A stretch of DNA of 64,000 nucleotides, taken from the NCBI RefSeq assembly GCF_019431355.1, contig NZ_CP080269.1, positions 4,397,001 through 4,461,000 of the forward strand, given 5' to 3'. This DNA comes from Paenibacillus sp. R14(2021). GTDB taxonomy: Bacteria > Bacillota > Bacilli > Paenibacillales > Paenibacillaceae. The translations under genes were made by a program, and so were the position numbers. Below the pieces are notes generated by a model. The model saw only the letters and a list, made by a program, of their open reading frames with translations. It made no database searches and had not been told where the DNA came from. How positions within the stretch are numbered: position 1 is the stretch's first letter; every line of letters starts with the position of its first letter. Of this stretch, positions 18,352 to 26,599 are shown in pieces.

Positions 18352-19530
18352 TTAAGGCGTTTCAGCGAGGCGGGGAGGCCCCGAGGTTTGGCGCGCGGCG
18401 AGCTCCGGCTCGATGAGCGTTTTGGTGTAACCGCCGCTCTGTCCGCCTCCGCGCTCGATGACCTGCAGCAGCATTTCGGCTGCGCGGGAGCCCATATCCT
18501 GCTCGAACTGCTTAATGGACGTGAAGATGCTGAATTCATCGACGATCGACGTCGGATCATCGAAGCTGACGATGGACAAGTCACCCGGCACGTCTAGTCC
18601 GGCCTGTCGTGCCATCTGATAGATTTGCACGCCGAGGCGGCCGTTCAGCGTAATGTACGCCGTGGCCATTCGGTTGCGGATATACCTGTAGAGCGGATGA
18701 CTCTCCGCGTCCTTCAGGCTGTCCACCCTGAAATCCGTAATAATATGAGCCGGATTGATCAAGGCGCCTTTGTTTTTGAGGGCGTTCATGTAGCCCTCGA
18801 TCCGTTCCTGCACCGTGACGGTTTGCAGCGGCGAGTCGGAGCAGATCGCGATTTCCCGGTGCCCAAGCTCCCAGAGATGATCCACCGCCAAGGCCGCGCC
18901 CATTCTGCCGTCAGCGGCAATGAAGTTGGTCTCCACGCCGGGCAGGTAACGGTCAATCAGCACGAAAGGAAAGCCGGCGAATTTCATCGTGAGGATCTTC
19001 TCGTTGTACTGTTCTTCGTCGACGGGGAAGATCAGCATGCCTTCGACGCCGATCTCCTTCAGGGTTTTGATTGCTTCCTTCTCCAGCTGGAGAAGCCCGC
19101 CGGAGAGCAGGATGACACTGCGGTAGCCTCTTGCCTCCAGCGTCAATCGGATGCCTTCGACCAGGCGGATGGCAAAGTAATCATAGATCGTAGGCATAAT
19201 TAGGCCGATCAGGCCCGACCGTCGAACCGGCTCGCTAAACAAGGCGGCCGAGGCTTCGTTGCCGGTCGGCATTGGCTGCGGATCGGGACCAATCTCCTGT
19301 GTTCGTTCGCTGACGAAGCTGCCGCGGCCCGGCACGCGTGTGATGATTTTCTCATTGGCAAGGCCGGTCAGCGCGTTGACGACGGTAATCTTACTCACGT
19401 TAAACTGCTCCATGAGCTCCTTCTCCGTTGGAATGCGTTCGCCTTCCTTGAGTTCTTCAGCGTCGATTAATTCTCGGATGTAATCCTGGATCTTCTGATA
19501 GAGCGGAATCCGGTCTGCTGTGTTCATCAT
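18352..19530 (-). CDS. GntR-LacI hybrid transcriptional regulator (AraR-like)
   Basis: A 392-aa protein. The N-terminal GntR winged helix (IPLYQKIQDYIRELID, then ERIPTEKELMEQFNVSKITV) is joined to a periplasmic-binding-protein-like sugar sensor domain (IGLIMPTIYDYFAIRLVEGI; DGRMGAALAVDHLWELGHREIA). This is the architecture of B. subtilis AraR. Adjacent ATGs at 19530 and 19527 are possible starts; no strong ribosome binding site is visible. It sits between two outward-facing glycan genes, both with the palindrome TATATT-Y-AATATA at their promoters, and so is likely a sugar-responsive repressor of both. Confidence 0.9.
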   Translation of the reverse strand: MMNTADRIPLYQKIQDYIRELIDAEELKEGERIPTEKELMEQFNVSKITVVNALTGLANEKIITRVPGRGSFVSERTQEIGPDPQPMPTGNEASAALFSEPVRRSGLIGLIMPTIYDYFAIRLVEGIRLTLEARGYRSVILLSGGLLQLEKEAIKTLKEIGVEGMLIFPVDEEQYNEKILTMKFAGFPFVLIDRYLPGVETNFIAADGRMGAALAVDHLWELGHREIAICSDSPLQTVTVQERIEGYMNALKNKGALINPAHIITDFRVDSLKDAESHPLYRYIRNRMATAYITLNGRLGVQIYQMARQAGLDVPGDLSIVSFDDPTSIVDEFSIFTSIKQFEQDMGSRAAEMLLQVIERGGGQSGGYTKTLIEPELAARQTSGPPRLAETP

Positions 19531-19690
19531 AATCACCAATTTTCGGTCTCGTATTTGTATATATATATTATATTCGTTAATCGCTGCTATGCAATCGAAT
19601 ATTCACTGGCCCGATCGCCCTATAAATAGGTCGAAATGACGTCAATCGTCCTATCGAAGGAATCAAATGTAGGGAGAATCATAGGAAGTT

Positions 19691-19734
19691 TTGTCGAAAG
19701 GCTTGTTATAATTATATAAAATATATTTAATATA
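19691..19734 (+). promoter_or_regulatory. Promoter and operator of the GxGYxYP gene
   Basis: TTGTCG (19691-19696) and TATAAA (19715-19720) with 18-nt spacing form a plausible promoter. Directly downstream lies the palindrome TATATTTAATATA (19722-19734), which matches the operator-like site at 18250-18262 in 12 of 13 positions. The spacer from 19535 to 19881 otherwise holds only AT-rich sequence. Confidence 0.55.
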
Positions 19735-19881
19735 CATTGAAACTGTTTTGAATTGTAAACTTATGGTAAAGGAGGAGGGGGGCAAGGCGGGAATAGCTTT
19801 GCAATGATAGTGTTAAGCGGTTAATGAAATGATGAATGTGGGTTAACATCACAATACCATGAGAAGATGAGGTGTTCAATC

Positions 19882-21945
19882 GTGATTCGAAAGCTTGCAG
19901 CTGTAAGTCTTGCAATCGCATGTACGCTGTCTTTCAGTATCGGCGCATCGGCAGAAGCCCCTGCGCAGCAGGAGGCCAAGCCGGGCGGAAGCACGATATC
20001 ATGGCCGGCGGATCAAGTACTGCCGAGCTTCGCCAAAGTAAAGCAGCTTGAGGTTGCTGATATTATTGACGCGCCGGGCGACATCAAGATCCTGCTGGCG
20101 ACGCTGCAGGGTATCGTGAACCGCACGGAGCCCCGCATGTATTTGCTCGAAAGCAAGGAAGAAGGCAAGTTCACGTGGCTGAACGATCTCGACGTGCCCT
20201 ATAAGGTGCGCGACAACTACTGGGATATCGTCAAAACGTTCAAGAGCGCAGTGAAAGGCGTTATCGTGTACGATCCGAAGGTGCCCGACTCCATAAACGT
20301 GGCCACGACGATTGCGGGCATTAAGGATGCGGTCGTCGCAAGCCCCGAGCTGGCGCAGAAGCTTGCCGGCGCGCCTTACGGACTGCAGGTGCTGGATGAT
20401 CTGCGCGGCAAGTTCAAAGACCGCTTGGATGCATACACCTGGCAGTTCGACAACCTGTGGAGTCAAACAACCCACCGGATGCTGATCGGCCTGAGCCCGG
20501 ATACGTCCGTCCGTCTTCCCGACAACAACTTCGCTTCGTTCAAAACAATCGCGCAGGATACGACGCAAGAGCGCGATGCCAAGAACCGCAAGGTATATGA
20601 TCTCGATCTGACGCCATATCTCGGCAAAGACGCGGTTTACCTGCAATTTGCCGATGCCTTCACGCAGGACGGCTGGGGCACCGCAGTCCATGAAGTAACG
20701 ATCAAGGCCGACGGCCAGGAGATCGCCCACTTCATTCCCGGCACGCCTGAAGAGGAGCCATTCCTCTATGACAGACAGAGCTCGCAGGTATCCACGGGAA
20801 GCGGCGGCCACCGTTTTGCCGATAACGGCCGTTATTTCATTTATAAATTCGCAGCGCCTGCCGGCACGAAGCAGCTGACCGCTTCCGTCGACATGTGGAA
20901 CCAGTACAAGGTTGCGGCGAGCAGCGAACAGCCGGTATCCTCCGAGCAGAAGGAGCCGTACGGTTACCTGCGCGATTACGCGGTCGCGAACAAAGCCATG
21001 GTATTCTGGCTCGACGCGAACGTGCCCGAGCAGCTGCAGCTGTTCGAACGCATTCTGTCGGACGTGAAGCCGGGTACGCCTTACCTGGGCTGGTTCAGTA
21101 ACGATGTCCAAGGCGAGTTCAATTCCGTTGAAATCACCTCGAAGCACAGCGTTTCCGTGCTCGCAGCTGACTGGTTCAGCAACCTGTCCGTCTTCTCCGG
21201 TACGAAGATGAACGCTAATTTGCCGGCTCCGGCGATAGCACCGAAGCTCGAGAACAAAATTTATGTCACGTACACGTTCAGCGAAGGCGACAACTTCCAA
21301 TATAACGAGCACCGCCTCCGCGTGCTGTGGGATGACCCGAACCGCGGAAAGGTAGCGGTCAACTGGACGTCGAGCCCGCTGCTCTATGACGGCGCTCCGG
21401 TGATGCTGGATCATTATCTGAGCACGGCGACAGCGAACGATCAACTGATCGCAGGCCCGTCCGGCGCCGGCTATTTCTACGCCAACGCTTGGCCGGACAG
21501 CACCTTCGTGCCTTATTTGAAGCAAACGAATGCCTACATTAAGAAAACCGGCATGACGATTCCTTATATCCTTAACCGCGTCGCCGGTCAAAACGTGCCG
21601 CTCAGCGATACGAAAATCGATGCATACGCAAATGAATACCATGCGCCGGGCGTGTTCCTCAGCTGGGAAGACCGCTATGGCGTCGAAATCAAGAACGGGC
21701 TGCCGATTTCCACGATCCAAGGGATCAGCACGGTGCAGGACGGACAGCGAATCCTTGCGGACGCCAAAGCCAAGTGGGACGGCAAGTCGCCGCTCTTCGT
21801 ATCCCTTGGGTTGCTCGCATGGAGCATGACGCCGACGGATGTTCTGGCGCTGAACAGCTCCCTCGGTGCGGAATTCCAAGCGGTACGGGCGGATCAGTAC
21901 TTCTCGCTCGTACGCGAAGCGAACGGACTGCCGGCAAAACCGTAA
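19882..21945 (+). CDS. Secreted GxGYxYP-family protein (putative glycoside hydrolase)
   Basis: A 687-aa protein with a signal peptide (MIRKLAAVSLAIACTLSFSI, cleavage near SASA/EA) and the motif GAGYFYANAWPDS, which defines the GxGYxYP family, a putative secreted or cell-envelope glycan-active group. The N-terminal part (ILLATLQGIVNRTEPRMYL) matches the family N-domain. Residues about 200-330 add a beta-rich insert with AVYLQFADAFTQDGWG. GTG at 19882 is chosen because GATGAGGTG lies just upstream; an ATG at 19867 has no spaced ribosome binding site. It faces away from the GntR-LacI regulator. Enzymatic activity is not established for the family. Confidence 0.85.
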   Translation: MIRKLAAVSLAIACTLSFSIGASAEAPAQQEAKPGGSTISWPADQVLPSFAKVKQLEVADIIDAPGDIKILLATLQGIVNRTEPRMYLLESKEEGKFTWLNDLDVPYKVRDNYWDIVKTFKSAVKGVIVYDPKVPDSINVATTIAGIKDAVVASPELAQKLAGAPYGLQVLDDLRGKFKDRLDAYTWQFDNLWSQTTHRMLIGLSPDTSVRLPDNNFASFKTIAQDTTQERDAKNRKVYDLDLTPYLGKDAVYLQFADAFTQDGWGTAVHEVTIKADGQEIAHFIPGTPEEEPFLYDRQSSQVSTGSGGHRFADNGRYFIYKFAAPAGTKQLTASVDMWNQYKVAASSEQPVSSEQKEPYGYLRDYAVANKAMVFWLDANVPEQLQLFERILSDVKPGTPYLGWFSNDVQGEFNSVEITSKHSVSVLAADWFSNLSVFSGTKMNANLPAPAIAPKLENKIYVTYTFSEGDNFQYNEHRLRVLWDDPNRGKVAVNWTSSPLLYDGAPVMLDHYLSTATANDQLIAGPSGAGYFYANAWPDSTFVPYLKQTNAYIKKTGMTIPYILNRVAGQNVPLSDTKIDAYANEYHAPGVFLSWEDRYGVEIKNGLPISTIQGISTVQDGQRILADAKAKWDGKSPLFVSLGLLAWSMTPTDVLALNSSLGAEFQAVRADQYFSLVREANGLPAKP

Positions 21946-21978
21946 CCTTTCGGCTGCTGCTTCAATTGGAAACAAAAG

Positions 21979-22020
21979 AACAGCTTCCGCGGACGATTAT
22001 GACCCGGAAGCTGTTTTTCT
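21979..22020 (+). terminator. Terminator after GxGYxYP gene
   Basis: AACAGCTTCC (21979-21988) pairs with GGAAGCTGTT (22006-22015), followed by TTTCT. Confidence 0.8.
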
Positions 22021-22204
22021 TGAGCCTCAACCGGGTAAAATAAGGCTGCCATCCAAGAAGAAGCCGGCAGGGATATCACGAGATCACCGAAGGTATAGGT
22101 GAAAGAAATAATTTATTGACCCTATAAAATATATTTTATAAACGAAAGCATTTAAAGTGATATCATAGAAACAAGATTAATGTTGCTTTCTGCTTCAAAG
22201 CGCT

Positions 22205-22222
22205 ATGTGATTTATTTCACAA
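22205..22222. promoter_or_regulatory. Rex-like (NADH/NAD redox) operator
   Basis: ATGTGATTTATTTCACAA matches the Firmicute Rex consensus TTGTGAAATATTTCACAA, as I recall it, at 15 of 18 positions, including both TGTGA/TCACA cores. It lies 55 nt before a DUF1641-ndh gene pair, the unit that Rex represses in B. subtilis (yjlC-ndh). A TATGTG element at 22204-22209 could be the -10 and would be occluded by Rex. The rest of the 257-nt spacer is AT-rich. Confidence 0.75.
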
Positions 22223-22277
22223 GACTTCGATTAGCCAAGATGCAGCGGAGTGAACTACACCTGAAGGAGGAAATAGA

Positions 22278-22712
22278 ATGACTGAAACATTGGTAACGAA
22301 CGTGGACCAACAAGAGCAGGCAGCTGCAGTTGCTGCGAAATCGGATGTACTGGATCAACTCCTGAAGCCCGAAGTGCAGGAAGCGCTGACGGCGCTGGTG
22401 GATCAGCTTCCGAAGTTAGCCGAAATGATGAATCTGCTGACCAAAACGTATGACCTGGCGCAGAAGGTGGCTTCGGACCGCGTGCTGATCCAAGACACGC
22501 TGGGTGCGGTCAAGGAAGTCGTCAAACCGCTTGAAGAGAAAGTGAAAGGGTACGCATCCGCGGCGATCGAAGCGAACGACCGCGCGGAGAAGAGCGAATC
22601 CGTCATCGGCTTGTTCGGCATGCTCAAATTAATGAAAGATCCGGAGCTTCAAAAGATGCTTCGTTTCGGCCAAGCTTACCTGGATATTCTAGGCGAAAGA
22701 AAAAAGGGCTAA
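22278..22712 (+). CDS. DUF1641 domain protein (YjlC-like)
   Basis: A 144-aa soluble, mostly helical acidic protein with the DUF1641 core (LVDQLPKLAEMMNLLTKTYD; a C-terminal FGMLKLMKDPELQKMLRFGQ). ATG follows AAGGAGG by about 8 nt. In B. subtilis the homologue YjlC is co-transcribed with the type II NADH dehydrogenase; the same order is present here with a 46-nt gap. It may assist or anchor Ndh, but no activity is known. Confidence 0.88.
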   Translation: MTETLVTNVDQQEQAAAVAAKSDVLDQLLKPEVQEALTALVDQLPKLAEMMNLLTKTYDLAQKVASDRVLIQDTLGAVKEVVKPLEEKVKGYASAAIEANDRAEKSESVIGLFGMLKLMKDPELQKMLRFGQAYLDILGERKKG

Positions 22713-22758
22713 CTTAGCAAGCGCAATTCCACTATTCAAGCACGGAGGATGATATTCC

Positions 22759-23937
22759 ATGAGAAAAGAAATACTTATTCTAGGTGCCGGATACGGAGGC
22801 TTGCTCAGCGCTCTGTCCGCACGTGAGCATCTGTCGACAGAAGAAGCGGGCATTACGCTCATTAACCGCGTAGGTTCGCACCAAATCATTACAGAGCTTC
22901 ACCGCCTCGCCGCAGGCAACGTTCACGAGAAAGCCGTCGCGCTTCCGCTCGAGAAATTGCTGAAAGGCAAAGGCGTTAACATCGTCGTCGGCGACGTGCA
23001 AGCGATCGACGTCGAAGGCAAGAAGGTCTCGCTGAACGACGGTTCGTCGTACCGTTACGACAACCTGGTTCTGGCACTGGGCAGCGAAACGAACTATTTC
23101 GGCATTCCCGGCCTGAAAGAGAACAGCTTGACGCTCAAATCCGTTGTGGATGCGAACCGCGTGTTCAACCACGTGAAAGACCGCATCAAAGCATACACTG
23201 CGAGCAAGAACAAAGCGGATGCAACATTCGTTATCGGCGGCGGCGGACTGACGGGCGTAGAGCTTGTGGGCGAGCTTGCTGACGAGCTTCCGGGCATTTG
23301 CCGTCAATACGGCGTGGATTTCGCGGACGTATCGATCTCCTTGGTCGAAGCAATGCCGACGATCCTGCCGATCTTCTCGCCTGATCTGATCGAGCGCGCG
23401 GTAGCGAGCCTTGAGAAGCGCGGCGTTGAATTCCTGACAGGCCTTGCAATCACGGAAGTGAACGGCAATGTTGTAACGCTGAAGGACGGCAGAACGATCG
23501 AAACGAGCACACTCGTTTGGACGGGCGGCGTTCAAGGCAGCACGCTTGTCGGCAACTGCGGCGTAGAAGTAAACCGCGGCCGTGCAACTGTCAACGAATT
23601 CCTGCAATCCGTATCGCACCCAGACGTATTCCTGGCTGGCGACTGCGCGGTCGTGTTCGGTCCTGAAGGCCGTCCATACCCGCCGACTGCACAACTGGCT
23701 TGGCAAATGGGCGAGCTGGTCGGCGCGAACATCGCTGCATCGTACAAGAACGTGAAGATGGATACATTCAATCCGATCTTCTCCGGTACACTTGCAAGCC
23801 TTGGCCGCAAAGACGGTATCGGCGCGATCGGCGAAACCGGCATCGAGCTTAAGGGTGTTCCTGCTTCGCTCATGAAGAAAGCAAGTAACGCGCGTTACTT
23901 GACGCACATCAATGGCTTGTTCTCGCTGGCGTACTAA
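22759..23937 (+). CDS. ndh: Type II NADH:quinone oxidoreductase (NDH-2)
   Basis: A 392-aa flavoprotein. FAD-binding GAGYGG lies near residue 8, the NAD-binding glycine loop VIGGGGLTGVE near residue 158, then the TLVWTGGVQGS block and the C-terminal FAD-contact VFLAGDCAVV. It oxidises NADH and reduces menaquinone at the cytoplasmic face without pumping protons. ATG is preceded by CGGAGG. The partner DUF1641 gene and the upstream Rex-like site support assignment to ndh (yjlD type) rather than a sulfide:quinone reductase. Confidence 0.9.
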   Translation: MRKEILILGAGYGGLLSALSAREHLSTEEAGITLINRVGSHQIITELHRLAAGNVHEKAVALPLEKLLKGKGVNIVVGDVQAIDVEGKKVSLNDGSSYRYDNLVLALGSETNYFGIPGLKENSLTLKSVVDANRVFNHVKDRIKAYTASKNKADATFVIGGGGLTGVELVGELADELPGICRQYGVDFADVSISLVEAMPTILPIFSPDLIERAVASLEKRGVEFLTGLAITEVNGNVVTLKDGRTIETSTLVWTGGVQGSTLVGNCGVEVNRGRATVNEFLQSVSHPDVFLAGDCAVVFGPEGRPYPPTAQLAWQMGELVGANIAASYKNVKMDTFNPIFSGTLASLGRKDGIGAIGETGIELKGVPASLMKKASNARYLTHINGLFSLAY

Positions 23938-23975
23938 TCTAGTGGAGTAAACTGTCTGCATCATATAGAGACGAG

Positions 23976-24011
23976 AAAGGCTCCGACCAATCAAGGTCGG
24001 AGCCTTTTTTT
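23976..24011 (+). terminator. Terminator after ndh
   Basis: A 13-bp stem (AAAGGCTCCGACC at 23976-23988 with 23995-24007) runs into a run of seven T. Confidence 0.92.
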
Positions 24012-24023
24012 GCATTTAGCCGA

Positions 24024-24473
24024 TCAGGATGAAGCTTTGCGTCTTGCGAGAAACTGTTTGTATTGGAAATAGGCGAAGCAGCCGATGCAGAAGCCGCCCA
24101 AGGCAAGTACGACGGCAGCCGTAAGCATAGCGAGAGTGATGTACGCTGCGATTCGGATTTGAGCGGCGGAGGCGGCGAGCGTGATGAGCAGAAACAGAAT
24201 TGCGAGCAGGTTATTGAACCGCAGCAGCTCCCGGCTTTCGGTCTTGGCGCTGACAGGGAAGAGCGGCGATAGCAGCCGGACGAACAGATTGTACCGGATG
24301 CCGTAGAACCGGCTGATCAGCTGGACGGCCAGCGGCAGAACAAGAATCCACAATTGTCCGGTCGCGGAAGCGGCAATAATGCTGAGCAGAATGCCTAATT
24401 GATTGCCGCGCACGCGGTGCATCGGAATTTCATCTACGCAGTCAAAGGATAGGTTTGGAAGGGGCTGCGCCAT
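24024..24473 (-). CDS. DUF4395 membrane protein
   Basis: A 149-aa protein with four hydrophobic segments. It contains the DUF4395 hallmarks VRGNQLGILLS near the N-terminus and GGFCIGCFAYFQY near the C-terminus, where two cysteines form a CxxC-like pair (CIGC). GGAGG lies 7 nt before the ATG. The family is uncharacterised and sometimes found with thiol-redox genes; the CIGC motif is consistent with that but does not prove it. Confidence 0.85.
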   Translation of the reverse strand: MAQPLPNLSFDCVDEIPMHRVRGNQLGILLSIIAASATGQLWILVLPLAVQLISRFYGIRYNLFVRLLSPLFPVSAKTESRELLRFNNLLAILFLLITLAASAAQIRIAAYITLAMLTAAVVLALGGFCIGCFAYFQYKQFLARRKASS

Positions 24474-24581
24474 AGGTCAACCTCCATTCAAGATTTTAGA
24501 TTGCTTACTTTGATCATACTCTATAACATAGTTTTCAGGTAGGGATTTATGCATATAAAATTTTATTTCCACCGTACAACA

Positions 24582-24610
24582 TTGACAGGAGCGGCTCCTT
24601 CGTATAGTTT
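24582..24610 (+). promoter_or_regulatory. Promoter of the marR (mhqR-like) gene
   Basis: TTGACA at 24582-24587, a 17-nt spacer containing GGAGCGGCTCC, then TAGTTT (or TATAGT two nt earlier). A half-site resembling the MhqR operator arm (AAGATAA, about 24618-24624) lies downstream and could allow weak autoregulation. Confidence 0.45.
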
Positions 24611-24660
24611 CATATTTAAGATAATGAATGTTAACTTATATCAGTTGGAGATGGTTAGTG

Positions 24661-25107
24661 ATGGCAGACGGAATCGACGTAGACCACGAGCACCTGATTT
24701 CCTTGAAACTGTTCGTTGTTCTGTCGAAAGCATATAAAACCATAATGGATCGCGCGCTTAAGGACATGAAGCAGTACGGGCTGTCAGCCTCGGAATTCAT
24801 GATCCTTGAAGTGATGTACACCAAACGTAAAATTCCGATTCAGCAGATCGGCGAGAAGATATTGGTGACGAGCGGCAGTATGACCTATAATATTGATAAG
24901 CTCGAGCAGAAAGGGCTGCTGAAACGGGTGCCTAGCGCGGAAGACCGCCGTATTGTTTTCGTGGAGGTCACCCCCGAAGGCGATGCTTTGTTCGGCCGCA
25001 TCTTCCCTGATCACGCCGGTGTCATTCACCGCCTTCTGCACGGGTTGACGCTGGAAGAGAAGCAGGATGCGACGGAGCTGTTGAAGAAGCTGGGGAGAAG
25101 CATATAA
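24661..25107 (+). CDS. MarR-family regulator, MhqR-like
   Basis: A 148-aa winged-helix repressor: LSASEFMILEVMYTKRKIPIQ, then QQIGEKILVTSGSMTYNIDKLE (recognition helix) and EDRRIVFVEVTPEG (wing). An upstream in-frame ATG at 24628 lacks a ribosome binding site; GGAG precedes the ATG at 24661. Downstream DoxX and ring-cleavage dioxygenase genes have two operators of the type I recall for B. subtilis MhqR (TATCT-N8-AGATA), so this is probably an MhqR orthologue sensing quinones and controlling their detoxification. Confidence 0.85.
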   Translation: MADGIDVDHEHLISLKLFVVLSKAYKTIMDRALKDMKQYGLSASEFMILEVMYTKRKIPIQQIGEKILVTSGSMTYNIDKLEQKGLLKRVPSAEDRRIVFVEVTPEGDALFGRIFPDHAGVIHRLLHGLTLEEKQDATELLKKLGRSI

Positions 25108-25145
25108 CGGTACAGGCTTAGGGACGGAAGGACAGGTGCACAAGC

Positions 25146-25820
25146 ATGGAAGCAAAGAGAATCGCCGCGGAACAAGCGGTTGCTTATATTGAAGATGGCA
25201 TGACGGTTGGCTTGGGAACAGGCTCTACGGCGTATTGGGCGATTAAGAAGCTCGGCGCACGCGTACAGGAGGGCTTGCGGGTTAAAGCTATCGCGACTTC
25301 GCAGGAATCCGAGGTGCTCGCCAAGGAACTGGGCATCGAGATCATTACATTCGCCGAGCTGTCTGGGCAGCTGGATCTGACGATAGACGGTGCGGATGAG
25401 GTAGATGCAGCGTTTGACTTGACGAAAGGCGGCGGTGGCGCGCTGCTGCGGGAGAAGATCGTGGCCTCTGCTAGCAAGCGGATGATTGTGATCGTCGATG
25501 AAAGCAAGGTTGTGGAGCGGCTGGGTGCATTCCCGCTGCCTGTTGAAATCGTGCCGTTCGGCTGGGAAATGACCCTGCGGCAGTTGGAAAACCTCGGCTG
25601 CAAGCCGGCGGTTCGGCTGCAGGGAGAAGAGCGATTCCGCACGGACAACGGGAACTTCATCGTGGACTGCGCGTTCGGCAGCATCGCGGATCCCGGCAAG
25701 CTGTCGGTTGCAATCAACGGCATTCCCGGCGTCGTCGAGAACGGTCTGTTCGTGCGGATGGCGGACGGCGTCATTGTTGGAAGGATGGACGGCAGTGTTC
25801 AAGAATTGAAGCAAGCGTAG
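25146..25820 (+). CDS. rpiA: Ribose-5-phosphate isomerase A
   Basis: A 224-aa cytoplasmic enzyme interconverting ribulose 5-phosphate and ribose 5-phosphate in the pentose phosphate pathway. Diagnostic blocks: GLGTGSTAYWAIKKLG (phosphate loop), TIDGADEVD, and LTKGGGGALLREKI with the catalytic Glu/Lys region; the C-terminus ends at a typical length. It begins 38 nt after the marR stop and precedes the regulated DoxX promoter. Confidence 0.96.
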   Translation: MEAKRIAAEQAVAYIEDGMTVGLGTGSTAYWAIKKLGARVQEGLRVKAIATSQESEVLAKELGIEIITFAELSGQLDLTIDGADEVDAAFDLTKGGGGALLREKIVASASKRMIVIVDESKVVERLGAFPLPVEIVPFGWEMTLRQLENLGCKPAVRLQGEERFRTDNGNFIVDCAFGSIADPGKLSVAINGIPGVVENGLFVRMADGVIVGRMDGSVQELKQA

Positions 25821-25921
25821 CTGCAGGCGCGTGCGGTGTACGATTGAAGCCGGCCCGAGTCACGCTGCAGCATACGGCGCAGCTTGGGCAGGTACCGTGC
25901 AAATATTTCGTCAAAAAGCTA

Positions 25922-25962
25922 TTGACAGATACTCGAAAATCGATTATCTTTAATTCAAGATA
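25922..25962 (+). promoter_or_regulatory. Promoter P1 with MhqR-type operator
   Basis: TTGACA (25922-25927), a 17-nt spacer, and TATCTT (25945-25950). The -10 overlaps the inverted repeat TATCTTTAATTCAAGATA (25945-25962). Both arms and the central AATT agree with the MhqR operator as I recall it, TATCT-CGAATTCG-AGATA. Confidence 0.7.
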
Positions 25963-25998
25963 ATTAAATACAAAGCATATGAAAAAGGAGCTGGTGCC

Positions 25999-26055
25999 AT
26001 GGCAAGGCATTTGCGAGCAGCGCGCCATATCCGTAACGGTTGGCGTGAAGGTTAG
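25999..26055 (+). CDS. Putative 18-residue leader peptide ORF
   Basis: An ATG preceded by AAAAAGGAG with 8-nt spacing opens an 18-codon frame, MARHLRAARHIRNGWREG, ending in TAG at 26053-26055. It lies between two MhqR-operator promoters, downstream of P1 and upstream of P2. The peptide is strongly basic (Arg/His-rich). Whether it is translated is unknown; it could be a regulatory leader or chance. Confidence 0.3.
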   Translation: MARHLRAARHIRNGWREG

Positions 26056-26085
26056 AAGCCGGTGAAAGGGAAGTATCATTTTTTT

Positions 26086-26114
26086 TTGACGAAATATCTT
26101 TAATTAAAGATTAT
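26086..26114 (+). promoter_or_regulatory. Promoter P2 with MhqR-type operator
   Basis: TTGACG (26086-26091), a 17-nt spacer, and GATTAT (26109-26114). The spacer holds the perfect 16-bp palindrome ATCTTTAATTAAAGAT (26096-26111), so a bound repressor would sit squarely between -35 and -10 of the doxX transcript. Confidence 0.75.
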
Positions 26115-26149
26115 TAAACAAAAACTATTAGTAAGGGAGATGGATGTAC

Positions 26150-26545
26150 ATGATGGATTTAGGGTTATTAATAATTCGCGTCGTTATTGGTTTGTTGTTC
26201 GTAGGGCATGGTTCGCAGAAGCTGTTCGGCTTATTCGGGGGTTATGGACCGAAAGGAACCGGAGGCTGGATGGAGTCGGTCGGCATTAAGCCTGGCGTAG
26301 CGATGGCGGTATTCGCTGGACTGCTGGAGCTGGTTGGCGGCGCGATGTTCGGAGCAGGCCTGCTGACAGTGCTAGCCGCAATCCTGCTTGCGTTGACGAT
26401 GCTGGGCGCGATCGTGAAGGTGCATGGTGCAAATGGGCTTTGGGCAACCTCTAACGGATATGAATATCCGCTTGTAGTGCTTGTTGTCGTTATCGGCGTT
26501 GCGCTGACCGGCGCTGGCGCATATTCGCTGGATGCGTTGATGTAA
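26150..26545 (+). CDS. DoxX-family membrane protein (MhqP-like)
   Basis: A 131-aa protein with four hydrophobic segments and the DoxX signature IIRVVIGLLFVGHGSQKLFGLFGG at the N-terminus. AAGGGAG at 26133-26139 fits the ATG at 26150 best; ATGs at 26144 and 26153 are alternatives. In B. subtilis the quinone-inducible mhqNOP operon encodes a DoxX protein (MhqP) next to a ring-cleavage dioxygenase (MhqO); the same pairing follows here. It is possibly a quinone-handling membrane subunit; the mechanism is unknown. Confidence 0.88.
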   Translation: MMDLGLLIIRVVIGLLFVGHGSQKLFGLFGGYGPKGTGGWMESVGIKPGVAMAVFAGLLELVGGAMFGAGLLTVLAAILLALTMLGAIVKVHGANGLWATSNGYEYPLVVLVVVIGVALTGAGAYSLDALM

Positions 26546-26599
26546 GCAGCGGCAAAGCGCGGGAGTTACTACAATTATTTCGATAAGGAGCGATCGATC

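Noticed and set aside
22114..22150. TTGACC followed by an AT-rich palindrome-like stretch as the main yjlC-ndh promoter or another GntR-LacI operator
   Set aside because: No good -10 at the right distance, and the repeat does not match TATATT-N-AATATA. The Rex-proximal promoter is more plausible but also weak.
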